Origin: Oegoconia quadripuncta
Taxonomy: Eukaryota > Arthropoda > Insecta > Lepidoptera > Autostichidae
Direction of reading: 5' to 3'
DNA length: 64,000 bases
NCBI GenBank assembly: GCA_949316235.1
Contig: OX438748.1
Span: 5,397,001 to 5,461,000, forward strand
In this document: one piece after another, positions 54,745-64,000 of the stretch
How positions within the stretch are numbered: the stretch's first letter is position 1
Layout: the number at the start of each line of letters is the position of its first letter
The notes under the pieces: model-generated
What the model was told of the DNA's origin: nothing
Seen by the model: only the letters and a program-made list of their open reading frames with translations
The model's database searches: none
Translations under genes and position numbers: made by a program

Positions 54745-55455
54745 TGTATACAGGGTGTAATTTAATTCGTGTAATTCCTGTTTACTGGTGACTCAACTCC
54801 TTATTACAAACAACTTTCCAGTAACAACCATGGCCGATCTCGATCTAAAAATTTTCCATTTACCATACAATACAATACAATACAAATACACTTTATTGCA
54901 CAACAGATAAGAAAATACAGTTTCAGCAAAGTGGTAAGAATAGAATGTACAATTTGGCGACCTTATCACTAAAAGCGATCTCTTCCACGCAACCTTTGGG
55001 TATAAGGACAGTACATTTGAAATAGGTAGGTTGTGCGGTAGGGATGCAGATACAAACTACGTGAATAAATTTCATATATTTACATACACATACATACATA
55101 GATCAATAGACAAATATACCTACTTAAACATAACATCTATAAAATAGCAACAAAATACAAACGTAAATATATAGGTGTACTAAATAAATATTTATTGATA
55201 TATAAAATAATAATAATAAGCGACAACAGGATTGTGCTAAGGTATAGAGAGAAGCTAAGAAGAGAACACTGATTAAAGCACCAGGAAATGCTCCTTAACA
55301 TACATACAATGAAATCCATTCTGAAACCACCTATGTGTACCAGTATGGAAATCCAACAATTTTCGGCTGAATTCGGCTTGAGTCGAAGATTCGGAGTAGA
55401 GTCACCAGTTAATGGGAATTAAATGAATTCAAATTCACCTTGTATATTATGTGGT
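54745..55455. mobile_element. TATACAGGGTG element interrupted by a LINE 3' end
   Basis: Left arm TATACAGGGTGTAATTTAAT, GTGACTCAACTCCTTATTAC; right arm TATGGAAATCCAACAATTTT ... GAATTCAAATTCACCTTGTATA, which is the left arm inverted. The interval 54866-55330 is the reversed LINE also found at 50999-51342. Confidence 0.68.
54866..55330 (-). mobile_element. LINE 3' end with (GTATT)n tail, reversed and nested
   Basis: ATACAATACAATACAATACA is followed by the reverse complement of 50999-51342. It extends about 85 bp further 5' than that copy. It lies between the arms of the TATACAGGGTG element. Confidence 0.8.
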
Positions 55456-55835
55456 GGGTACTTGTGCGCATGATATAATTTGTAATGTCCAACACGATGT
55501 ACAATTGTTAAGGGTGAATAAAAAAAAAGCTAAAATAAACTTTCCGCGTGTTACACCTAAATGAAATAATGTCGTAGTGTCTACCTACGTACGTATAAAA
55601 TAACGGAAATGTTATTTTCCATATCGTATGCTCTACTCGCTCAATATTATTCACTGCGCAAGTTGTGAAACCCTTTTACGAATTTTATTTTGCATTGCTG
55701 TACGTGTCTGGATTTTATGACTACCCATAACAAACACCTACCTACACTCTGCAACTACCCAACTAATAAAAATGACGAAAGACTGGGTAGTCTATTCCGT
55801 AGAGTTGTATATAACAGCATCGAATGACCTTCATG
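55456..55835. other. Gene-free stretch
   Basis: No supported gene. Confidence 0.35.
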
Positions 55836-56022
55836 TTTTTTTTTATGATTGACTGGATTCGCGTTTGAGCACAATCTCACTTGATGGAAAGTGACGATGT
55901 GGTCGAAGATGAAGCACGCGATCCCAGTAAATTCCTATTCACTCTGCTCTTGAAGATCCCAAGGTTGTAGGATTCAGGAAAGACTGACGCCGGAAGGGAG
56001 TTCCATGCCTTGGCTGTTCATT
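55836..56022 (-). pseudogene. LINE-A reverse transcriptase C-terminus and 3' tail
   Basis: T-run, TGATTGACTGGATTCGCGTT, CTCACTTGATGGAAAGTGAC, GCTCTTGAAGATCCCAAGG and GGAAGGGAGTTCCATGCCTT. Read on the minus strand it encodes about 40 residues of the A-W-N-S-L-P...F-K-S-R C-terminal region. It closely matches 60388-60725. Confidence 0.82.
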
Positions 56023-56409
56023 AGATTAAAGGTGCTACGAATTAGGAAGATTATGGATAACAGACAACATTATCATGTGCAGCAGGATTAACTTATACTT
56101 TTTGAAATTGAAAACCAATACAAAATCCAAAAATTTGTTACTGGTAATGGATTTAATATGTGGATCATACAATTTTAACATTTGGAAAATGGCTACAATC
56201 TGCATGTCAGCATACACCTACTTAAACTGTGGACGAAATTTTAATTTCCAAAATTTGTACCGAATTGATCATATTATTTTACAAAAAATCAAGACACGAA
56301 AGGTTAAATACAGATCTATGACAGATTCATTGGATCACTCAATCCTGAACACATTTAGATTGAGTGATTCTAGAAATACGGTATTAGAATTTCTAACGTA
56401 TTTGTTTAG

Positions 56410-56520
56410 CAATGTTAATAGCACTGATGTGTTCCGGTTGTCCGAGATGAGATCAGTCTAGTACTCTTCCACGTTCGGCCTCAACTTCACTTAACATTAG
56501 GTGTGATTATGAGGTCTTTT
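56410..56520 (+). mobile_element. SINE-A, 3' fragment
   Basis: AATGTTAATAGCACTGATGT, TCCGGTTGTCCGAGATGAG, then ACTTCACTTAACATTAGGTG. The GGGGTTTCCGGGTCAG block is deleted. Confidence 0.72.
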
Positions 56521-56695
56521 CGTTCGTCCTATCCCAGGGAAGAGTAATTTTATTTTTAACAATTCTTTAACTAGTTAATTTTAGACGATTCTCCTATAAC
56601 GACTCACCCACAACATGAGGTAAGTAATACTGCCCAAAACAAATATAAATTATCTCACAAATTATCCAGAACATCTTTTTTAATTTAAAATATAG

Positions 56696-56980
56696 ATAGT
56701 CCCCGGGGCAAAACGTGCAGCTAAGTTTAATGAGAAATTACAACAAAAATTGAGAGAACAACCAGCCGTAAATGAAAAATTAAAAAGTCCCACCGGAAAC
56801 GGAACCGCCCGCCATCTTTCTGCGCAGACTTTAACTGCCATAATTACGCGCGCTAAGAAACAAACAGCCAAAATATTTACGGTTTTAATTGAATTGTACA
56901 TCGCAGCGGGTAAAGGAATAATTGTTTTGTTTTTCGAATTCTGTGGCCGTAATAGACAAATGGAAACATTTTTAAAATAA
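56696..56980 (+). other. Candidate terminal exon, 94 codons, unrecognised
   Basis: An open frame runs from an acceptor-like AATTTAAAATATAG (ending near 56695) to TAA. It is lysine/alanine-rich at the start (GAKRAAKFNEKLQQKLREQP), with a hydrophobic stretch FTVLIELYIAAGKGIIVLFF near the end. It is clearly less AT-rich than its flanks. No family recognised and no upstream exon found. Confidence 0.25.
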
Positions 56981-57112
56981 AAATAAAATTTTAAGTGTTA
57001 TCGTATCGCCCAAGAGGCTTATAGTGGGAAAGAATGAGCAAGTATGGTGAATTTCCTAGACTTTGCTGCAGAGACGTACAACATATCAAATGTATTACAA
57101 GTCTTCAATAAT

Positions 57113-57192
57113 TTTTTTATGCACAACGGGTTGGTACTTCACCTCAATCACACCTGATGTTACGTGAAGATGAGGTCGAAGGTGGAAACGTA
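57113..57192 (-). mobile_element. SINE-A, 3' end, head-to-head with a LINE fragment
   Basis: TTTTTTATGCACAACGGGTT, ACCTCAATCACACCTGATGT, then GAGGTCGAAGGTGGAAACGT. At about 57193 it meets a LINE fragment in the opposite orientation. Confidence 0.82.
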
Positions 57193-57326
57193 TCGTGTGC
57201 TTGGGTTCTTCAAGAGCAGAGTGAATAGGCATTTACTGGGATCGCGTGCTTCATCTTCGACTACATCGTCACTTTCCATCAGGTGAGATTGTGGTCAAAC
57301 GCGAATCCAGTCAATCATAAAAAAAA
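57193..57326 (+). mobile_element. LINE-A 3' end with A-tail
   Basis: GGTTCTTCAAGAGCAGAGTG, AATAGGCATTTACTGGGATC, CTTCATCTTCGACTACATCG, TCACTTTCCATCAGGTGAGA, GTCAATCAT and an A-run. The last 60 bp align with the SINE-A tail. Confidence 0.85.
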
Positions 57327-57885
57327 AAATTAGGTCCTCTATTGTAAAAAAATAAATATAATCTTTTAGAACCCTTCTAATGTCGTGTCATATTGGTAAA
57401 TTTGACTGTTGGTAGGTATGTAAGAAAAATGCATTTTAAGTATTTAAGCATTGCTCCCGTGACTTCCGGAAAGTGATGACGTGATACGTAGCCCAGTTAC
57501 AAACAGGGTTAACACACCTAGAAAAAATATTTTATGGAAAAAGAAAAATTTCATGCCATCTACAACTTCCTAAGTTCTACCGATATATTGGGCTTAGGAA
57601 AGTATCTCTTTTTAACCGTGTTCAAAAAGATGGACGTTTTCAATTAAGCCGTTTGTGTGTGTTTTTTTTTATGTACACACCGATAACTCAGAGATTTGGC
57701 GGTTGATTCGCGTGATTTCATTTTACCCAAGGTTTGCGATGTTACGACTGTAGTCCATGTATATCTATGAATGGAGAAACCCACCCCGGCCTCGAGTACA
57801 AATTTCCTAAATTACCTGTAAGCCTTATAAATTACATTATGATCACTATATTCTTTACCTTAATAGTTAGTTGTAGCCATGCATA
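57327..57885. other. Gene-free stretch
   Basis: Contains the CAGAGATTTGGCGGTTGATT motif noted at 40531. No gene. Confidence 0.35.
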
Positions 57886-57924
57886 CCTAAATAGAGTCCA
57901 TATATGTTATGCGATATATATTTC

Positions 57925-57970
57925 TGACCACTCCATTTAGGGAAGGTCGTGACGTTATGTATGTAAGCAT
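57925..57970 (-). repeat. Repeat D terminal fragment
   Basis: CTGACCACTCCATTTAGGGA followed by AGGTCGTGACGTTATGTATG is the terminal block of repeat D. Confidence 0.6.
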
Positions 57971-58329
57971 TTCCGCTTCTCACAATAAAAAAGTAAAACT
58001 GACAATCCATTTTGTAAGTAGGCAACCCTATTACAAAAACATCATTAATGTAATGGATGTCACGGTGCAACTTTACAAGTGTTCTAAAAGGCACTAGTTA
58101 TACCAATGTTTCCCAAACTATACCGTACCAAAAAGACCCTTCCGTCTTTGTCTTAAAGTCCTTAGTGTGTGCAACGAAAAGTTTGCGAACAAAGGATAGT
58201 AAGAGAGGAACACATTAGCGTCTTGGGGGTGAGAAAATTACACAGAAATTATGGTGAGAAGTGTCGGGCTTTCAGAATAGAGTGTCTTTGGAGAGGGCGT
58301 ACACTTACACAGGTCTGCCGACACTGCAT

Positions 58330-58900
58330 CAACAAACCGACGATTTTTGTCCTACATAAGCAAAGGAAAAATTCGAAAAGAGTTGCCACCAAAACATTTT
58401 AAATCAAAGCTACGTAATTGGCTAACTGATAAATGTTTCTATACATTAAAAGAATATTCATTATTCTTTGTATAAATCGTGGTTGTAATTTTGATCGATT
58501 TTTTTTTATATTATTTGAAATTGCTTTTGTTGACCCACATTCATTAATTTCTTTATGTTTATTTCTGACATTGATTTAAAAGTGGACTTTGATTTCAAAC
58601 TACCTAGATGTAAACAGTAAAGTGTGTCAAGAAGTTTTCTTTCTTTATTTTTATTGATTTTGACATTCTTTCTAATTCTCTATAATTTTGACATTCATTT
58701 GAAGAATTGACATTAATTTTGTAATGTTGACAATTATTAAACATTCCTTGCAAGTTGGGTTATTTAAAATTGTATAATTAATTAGATATAATTCGTTAAA
58801 TTTTGCATGCTCAAAAGGCAGAATGTAATGGTCCTTATTTTCAATACGAAAACACCCTTATATGTTCTGGCAAAATAAATAATTTGAATTTGAAAAAAAA
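58330..58900 (+). pseudogene. LINE C-terminal remnant and 3' UTR
   Basis: From about 58374 a frame reads RKELPPKHFKSKLRNWLTDK then CFYTLKEYS, the LP..FK..L..WL....FY...E signature at the C-terminus of Jockey/CR1-like LINE proteins. The 3' region ends with AAAATAAATAATTTGAATTT plus an A-run at about 58900. Upstream frames are broken. Confidence 0.7.
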
Positions 58901-59013
58901 TTGGTTTACAGATCTTTTCAAACATTTGCATCTTTCCCACTGTTATAGTTAAATTACCTAGATCAATGAGCATCAAATTAAATACATACGCTGATGTGTG
59001 TGAGATATCACTA

Positions 59014-59215
59014 ATCCTCCGTGGCTCAGTGTACGGGTTTACGAATCGAAGGTCGCGGGTTCGATCCCCAGCGGGTTATATGTTTAGTACACGGTTTGGT
59101 TGGTGGTAGGGCTTAATCTTAAATGTCCAATTGGCTAGCTACCACCTTCTTATCTAAGTCAAATAGCAATGTTGATAGCATTGCAGTGTTCCAGTTGTCA
59201 GAGATAAGATCACAT
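59014..59215 (+). mobile_element. SINE-A, head and body
   Basis: TCCTCCGTGGCTCAGTGTAC, AAGGTCGCGGGTTCGATCCC, GCTAGCTACCACCTTCTTAT, CCAGTTGTCAGAGATAAGAT. It ends where the 3' block should begin. A matching 3' end lies 270 bp downstream. Confidence 0.85.
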
Positions 59216-59484
59216 TAGCTACACTCCCATTTACATAAAATATTTGTTAATTACTATTACGAACGTATTATAAACAATTTAGTTAATAACGGAAAAATGT
59301 GGGTAAGAAAACAAAACTCATTATTAAGCACTAATAATCGTACTAAATTGATTAATTATAATCTGTGTTCCTCTCGTTTGTGAAAATTTGTCAATAGCTT
59401 TCGGAAATTAATTTCACTATGTACTTAGTTATATCATGCTGCAAGGTTTCCAAATGATTAAAATAAAATAAATAAATGATATGA
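59216..59484. other. Segment between two halves of a SINE-A
   Basis: AT-rich and unrecognised. It may be an insertion or unrelated DNA between two separate SINE fragments. Confidence 0.35.
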
Positions 59485-59545
59485 GTAAACATCAGGTGTG
59501 AATAAGGTCGAGTGCTAACCCGTTGTGCATAAAAAATACAAACGG
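59485..59545 (+). mobile_element. SINE-A, 3' tail
   Basis: AAACATCAGGTGTGAATAAG, GTCGAGTGCTAACCCGTTGT, GCATAAAAAA. Confidence 0.8.
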
Positions 59546-59591
59546 TCGCATTATTAGAACCTCTTCCTTTTTGAAGTAGGTTAAAAACAGA

Positions 59592-59810
59592 TTGGTTAAT
59601 AGTTTAATAAGTTTGAAAAATCTAAAAAAAAACACGAAACAATTTTTCCGAAAGAATTTATCCGTTAGACTGGTCCACGCCGCTGGAGATGGGAGAGCTG
59701 GTGCCTACTTTGCTCAGCAGCTGAGCTTATGCATTCAGCGGGTCAATAGCGCTAGCGTACTAGGTACTATGCCTCAAGGAAGCGAGTTGGACGGCGTATT
59801 TTTTCTATAA
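59592..59810 (+). other. Open frame of unknown origin (72 codons)
   Basis: Notably GC-richer from 59665 on; reads HAAGDGRAGAYFAQQLSL, then VLGTMPQGSELDGVFFL and stop. The texture suggests a decayed real coding sequence, but I cannot name the family. The flank just after the stop (GTGTTTTATAAATTTGTTGTT) also occurs near 1195-1215, so it may belong to a dispersed unit. Confidence 0.25.
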
Positions 59811-60000
59811 GATAGAGGTATTTTCAATTGTGTTTTATAAATTTGTTGTTCCATGTGAAAATAAGAAAAAAACAAACTCTGAATATGTTTATTGTACAGA
59901 AAATTGTTACAGAAATATGCATTAGAAAATGTACAAAGGCGAGCTTAACTCCGATAGAAGTTTGATATTGATTAAGTGTCGATCCTCTTATTTCAAGTCA

Positions 60001-60320
60001 TCATCATCTTATCAGCCGAAAGACGTCCACTGTTGAATGAAGGCCTCCCCCAAAGATCTCAATAACGATCGGTACTGACTGCCCGCATCCAGCGGCTTCC
60101 CGCGATCTTTACCAAATCGCTAAGGGCAATGGAGAGAGCTATGCTGACCAAGACTAGAACCAAGGTGACCGATATAGCTCGAAGAATTTCCAACCTGAAA
60201 TGGCCGTGGCCGTTGGGGCGGAAAGGTTCGCGATAAGCGACCACGCACCGGAAGACGCAGCGTGGGCAGGCCCCCTCGAGGTGGACCGACGATTGCGTAT
60301 TTCAGAAATCGAACGGCAAA
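60001..60320 (-). pseudogene. RTE-clade LINE fragment with inverted 5' part
   Basis: 60001-60118 on the minus strand encodes the RTE C-terminus (VKIAGSRWMRAVS, then a frameshift before a WTSFG-like end) and finishes with a GATGATGATG tail. 60119-60300 on the plus strand encodes the segment normally just upstream (ERAMLTKTRTKVTDIARRIS, LKWPWP, then RWTDD), with one stop. The order and orientation are those made by twin priming. Confidence 0.78.
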
Positions 60321-60387
60321 TGTGTCTGTAATCAATGCAATGCCACTATATATTATGTAAAATGCCGGAACTGAGTTTTCTTTTTTT

Positions 60388-60725
60388 TTTTTTATGATTA
60401 ACTGGATTCGTGTTTGACCACAACCTCACCTGATGGAAAGTGACGATGTGGTCGGAGATGAAGCACGCGATCTCAGTAAATGCCTATTCACTCTGCTCTT
60501 GAAGATCCCTAGGTTGTAGGATTCAGGAAAGACTGACGCCGGAAGGGAGTTCCATGCCTTGGCTGTTCGGATGATGAATAAAAAATCGAACTTCTTAGTG
60601 CGAATGTTCGTTATATTAACTATATACGGGTGGAATCCCTCCCCACGCCTAGTGGTCCGAAGATGGAAGGGTGACGGTGGAATAAGATTATGTAATTCCA
60701 ACGCACATCCGTAACACACACATTT
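60388..60725 (-). pseudogene. LINE-A reverse transcriptase C-terminal fragment (97 codons) and tail
   Basis: The minus-strand frame 60426-60719 reads LELHNLIPPSPFHLRTTRRG, FIIRTAKAWNSLPASVFPES, YNLGIFKSRVNRHLL and ends ASSPTTSSLSIR. This W-N-S-L-P...F-K-S-R-V module is the usual C-terminus of non-LTR reverse transcriptases. The 3' UTR is short and ends in a long A-tail (T-run at 60380-60394). The copy is 5' truncated. Confidence 0.85.
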
Positions 60726-60750
60726 TATCCGTAATGCATTTATACCATTG

Positions 60751-61111
60751 TGTTTACTGTGGGACCCACATAAGCACCATTGTATTAAATTCTTGCTTAG
60801 ATTTCTTCACCAGTGTTTTGATTTCTTGTATTTATTGTTATGGCTTTTCCTTGCATGTGAAAATGAATGGTTCTTCCAAAAGTCCTGGAATGACCACTAC
60901 ACATTAGCAATAGGTATAGATTTATTGATATCATTTAGTGTTTACTGTGGGACCCACATAAGCACTATTGTATTAAATTCTTGCTTAGATTTGTTCACCG
61001 GTGTTTTGATTTCTTGTATTTATTGTTATGGCTTTTCCTTGCATGTGAAAATGAATGGTTCTTCCAAAAGTCCTGGAATGATCACTACACATTAGCAATA
61101 GGTATAGATTT
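60751..61111. repeat. Tandem duplication, period 189 bp
   Basis: 60751-60923 and 60940-61111 align end to end with about four differences in 172 bases. Shared text includes TGTTTACTGTGGGACCCACA and CTTCCAAAAGTCCTGGAATG. The 16-bp spacer ATTGATATCATTTAG-like sequence is unique. Confidence 0.92.
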
Positions 61112-61505
61112 CTGTTTGTTCCGTTATGATAAACTCATACTTAATTAATCTATGGATTCATGTTTTTAATACAATGAACTTGATCGTCGCTATCGCCATT
61201 ACCCCCAAAGTTGAAAAGATTATGACGCGGGTTTATCAAAAATGTCAAGGCTTCACCAAAAACAAACTTGTTTGGTTGTTTTTTTATAAACTTAAATAGT
61301 TATCAACATAGTAATTGCTTAATTGATATGAAGCAGATGTACCTACCTCACCGGTTTTTTAAAAATAAAGGCAATAGGCGTAGATTGCGTTTCTGGAAAC
61401 TGCCACTTAATTGGTATATTTGTCATATTATTTTTTTTTTATTAAAACTTGGAACCAGATTCAAGTCAGTAGGTAAATTTGAGGTCCCCGAGTATAATCC
61501 CTGGT
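61112..61505. other. Gene-free stretch
   Basis: No supported gene. Confidence 0.35.
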
Positions 61506-61816
61506 AGCGTCGGTGGCTCAGCGGTTAAGACGCGGTCCCCCAATTTGGGAGCTCCGGGTTCGATTCCCAGGCAGGCCATGTACCAATGAGTTTTTAAATT
61601 TAATTTAATTACTTATGTGCATTTATCCGACTGCTCCTAAACGGTGAAGGAAAACATCGTGAGGAAACCCGCACGTCTGAGAAATAAAAATTCAAAGGCA
61701 TGTGAAGTCCCAAACCCGCATTAGGCCAGCGTGGTGGACTACGACCCATACTTCCTCATTTACGAAGGAAGGTCTATATCCCTGCAGTGGAATGTTTACG
61801 GGCTGATGATGATGAC
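61506..61816 (+). mobile_element. SINE-C, full length
   Basis: AGCGTCGGTGGCTCAGCGGT, CTCCGGGTTCGATTCCCAGG, GTGAAGGAAAACATCGTGAG, TTAGGCCAGCGTGGTGGACT, TATCCCTGCAGTGGAATGTT and GGGCTGATGATGATGACG. Confidence 0.92.
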
Positions 61817-62049
61817 GAGTATAATAACTATAGTGATAGAACCCTTAGAAAACACGTGCCTTACCTTCTTATACCGTGCCTGCCCATGTTAGAAATGAGC
61901 CCAACCAAGGCAGATTCGCCAAACTACTCAAAAAATATTGTTAGCATATAACTTCTATGTAAATGCATCAATACCTAAGTCGCATTTATAATATTGGTTA
62001 GATTCTAAGGCCTAGGTTCAAAGCGGCATTTAATTTTATTTTAATTTTG
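61817..62049. other. Gene-free spacer
   Basis: No gene seen. Confidence 0.35.
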
Positions 62050-62268
62050 ACTACCGACTGGTGTGGGTCACTAACCCTGTCTGCGAAACCAACGATTGCG
62101 GGTTCGAATCCCGCGAGGGGCTAATGTTTTTGTGATGAATATCAACATTTATTCTCGAGTCATGGATGTTTATATTATGTTTATACGTTATCTAATATCC
62201 ATAGAACAAGCTTTGCTTAGTTTGGGATTATGATATATTTATATTTATTCATTTATTTATCCTTCTTT
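62050..62268 (+). mobile_element. SINE-B', plus copy of an inverted pair
   Basis: CGACTGGTGTGGGTCACTAA, CGATTGCGGGTTCGAATCCC, GAGTCATGGATGTTTATATT, AGCTTTGCTTAGTTTGGGAT and an ATTT tail. Confidence 0.87.
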
Positions 62269-62409
62269 CCATGTTTTTGTAACCATAGATTTATTATGTT
62301 TATTATGTTTTCGCTATATAAGTATTACTTTGTTTAGCAGAGCGTGTGAGATATGGAAGTCAGTGAGAAATGTGAGGTTATCAATTTTAGTAGATGCTTA
62401 ATACAGCGT

Positions 62410-62707
62410 TAATATAAATAAATAATAAAATAATAAATAAATAAATAAATATATAAATAAATTAATTAATAAATAAATAAATAAATATTCCGGACACTTA
62501 CACCAATGATCTAGTCCCAAACTAAGCATAGCTTGTGCTATGGATACTAGATGACGGATAAACATACATAAATATTTATATAAACATCCAAGATTCGGGA
62601 ATAAATGTTCGTATTCATCACACAAACATTTACCCCTCACGGGATTCGAACCCGCAACCGTTGGTTTCGCTGATAGGGTCACTATCCACTACACCAGTCG
62701 GTCGTCA
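62410..62707 (-). mobile_element. SINE-B', minus copy of an inverted pair
   Basis: An (AAAT)n run is followed by CGGACACTTACACCAATGAT, AAACTAAGCATAGCTTGTGC, CACGGGATTCGAACCCGCAA and CCACTACACCAGTCGGTCGT. It is the most complete copy of the family in the window. Confidence 0.9.
62416..62487. repeat. (AAAT)n microsatellite (SINE tail)
   Basis: Long AAAT-type run, some units TAAT, forming the reversed 3' tail of the SINE-B' at 62410-62707. Confidence 0.85.
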
Positions 62708-63537
62708 ATATAGGTAGGTAAGAAACAATCAGATTACACCACAGATGGAATAAATACATAAGTTAGAAAACAGAAGATGACAAGTTCTCCATTTTTGAAT
62801 AAACCTCAAATGAAAAGAATTTAAACTTTCTGTCTAAAAGTATCGATATCTATAAGTACAGTTAGGTTCAAAATTGCAGTCATACATTTTTTCGAGAACT
62901 TTTTATTTAAGGCAAGTATCGAGACTCTTCTTGTGTAAAACAATTAAACGTATTTTTCTTTAGAAATTCAAAGGTGTTCGAAATAGTTCGGACTTGGACT
63001 TTAACTGCAATTTTGAACCTGACTGTACATACATTGCAATGCCAATTGGGTTCATAGCCTAGTCACAGATAGTCCAGTCAAGATATGCATTTTTAGGGGT
63101 GTAACTTGCTATAATCTTAAAGGCCCTGATTTTTTGTACATAGACAGAGTACCTATCAGTGATATTGTAAAAAATATTTTCTAACGGATCAGGAGTTTGC
63201 TTTAGTTATAGTGTAGGTATTTAGTTATAAAACCTACAATATTAAATTAAACTTACCACTGTGAACTTCACTGGGTTGCAGAAGATGCTAAGATCTTCTA
63301 TCAGAAGATGCTATTTTCTAAAAAATTAATCAATAGCTAGTTAAATAGGTTTATTGCATCGTGATATTTGCCCTCTTTGAAATTTTTCATAATTGTAAAG
63401 AAGGCTCGTGGCGCTGTCGCATTCGCTTTCGTTTTCGATTAGCGAAGTTAAGTCTGGCGCGGTCCGGCCTCGGATGAGTGACCACAGTGACGACTTAAAA
63501 ACACTGATTATCAGGTGACTAATCTGACAGAAATCCA
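62708..63537. other. Gene-free stretch
   Basis: Bases 62860-63030 contain a loose inverted pair (TTCAAAATTGCAGTCATACA and TTTAACTGCAATTTTGAACC). No gene. Confidence 0.35.
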
Positions 63538-63539
63538 CC

Positions 63540-63645
63540 AATCCTCACTGGGCCCGCGTGGTGGATTATGGCCCATACCTTCTCCCAGTGAGAGGAAGCT
63601 GTGCCCCAGCAGTGGGAACGTGTATGGCAGTTGATGGTGATGCTG
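63540..63645 (+). mobile_element. SINE-C-related 3' fragment
   Basis: GGGCCCGCGTGGTGGATTAT, GGCCCATACCTTCTCCCAGT, AGCAGTGGGAACGTGTATGG, then GATGGTGATGCTGA. It is the body and tail of a subtype distinct from the three full copies. Confidence 0.65.
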
Positions 63646-63702
63646 AATTGGCAAACAATCCAGAAGAGATTTATCGACAACTGGATTGTTTGTATATTGG
63701 TT

Positions 63703-63990
63703 GCGACCTGTTTGGTGTAGTGGTTAGAAACTCTGCTACTGTACCAAATGGTCGCGGGTTCGAATCCCGCTAGGGGCATATGTTTGTATGATGAATACAG
63801 ACATGTGTTCCCGAGTTATGGATGTTTTTCATTTATACATGTATTTATTTACAAAAAAAAATATTTGTGTAGTTTATCAACCATCTGGTATCCACAACAC
63901 AAGCCTAGATGCTTACTGTGGACCTAGATGGCGCTGTGCGTTTGTGCAAAGACATTTATTATTTATTATTATTATTTTATACATCGTAAT
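63703..63990 (+). mobile_element. SINE-B, full length
   Basis: GCGACCTGTTTGGTGTAGTG, GGTCGCGGGTTCGAATCCCG, ATACAGACATGTGTTCCCGA, ATCAACCATCTGGTATCCAC, GACCTAGATGGCGCTGTGCG and an ATT-repeat tail reaching the window end. Confidence 0.9.
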
Positions 63991-64000
63991 GTTAACGACA

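Noticed and set aside
61506..61580. tRNA-like sequence as a possible tRNA gene
   Set aside because: Followed by the SINE-C body; identical layout at 24818 and 41994.
1..64000. CRISPR array, operons or bacterial-type genes
   Set aside because: No regularly spaced direct repeats with unique spacers and no operon-like gene packing; the DNA has eukaryotic repeat content.

Overview
This window looks like nuclear DNA from an insect, most likely a moth or butterfly. The sequence is AT-rich and gene-poor. It is packed with tRNA-headed SINEs, non-LTR retrotransposon remnants and short inverted-repeat DNA elements of the kind seen across Lepidoptera. The order-level assignment is inference from repeat style; no species can be named. 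Family labels (SINE-A, -B, -B', -C; MITE-1; repeats D, E, G) are mine.

Only one convincing host protein gene is present: an uninterrupted 854-codon frame at 18189-20753 (+). It encodes a single-pass membrane protein with a signal peptide, a lumenal domain of about 300 residues and a long, cysteine-rich, basic cytoplasmic tail. I do not recognise its family. One stand-alone RNA gene is supported: a tRNA-Ala with CGC anticodon at 3824-3895. The other large frame (31760-34516, minus) is the endonuclease/reverse transcriptase of a 5'-truncated LINE that jumped into a SINE-A copy and left an AAGAT target duplication.

Layout. 1-5 kb: MITE and SINE fragments, a 122-bp tandem repeat and the tRNA. 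5-16 kb: SINE-A copies, repeats D and E, and foldback elements. 16.5-17.8 kb: a complete hAT-type element with an exact 8-bp target duplication, then a 131-bp TA-flanked MITE and a CA microsatellite, all upstream of the gene. 18.2-20.8 kb: the gene. 21-31 kb: foldback elements, three SINE families and a promoter-like patch. 31.4-34.6 kb: the LINE-in-SINE nest. 36.6-40.2 kb: a repeat-poor interval. 41-48 kb: nested foldback/SINE structures, MITE-1 copies and a 579-bp insertion with perfect terminal inverted repeats carrying gene-like sequence. 49-64 kb: LINE 3' ends from at least five lineages, a twin-primed RTE copy, a 189-bp tandem duplication and an inverted SINE pair.

The clearest system-level signal is pairing of SINEs with LINEs. 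SINE-A ends in a tail homologous to the 3' end of one LINE whose fragments lie at 55.8, 57.2 and 60.4 kb. SINE-C ends like the RTE-clade LINE found at 54.3 and 60.0 kb. These pairs suggest which reverse transcriptase moves which SINE.
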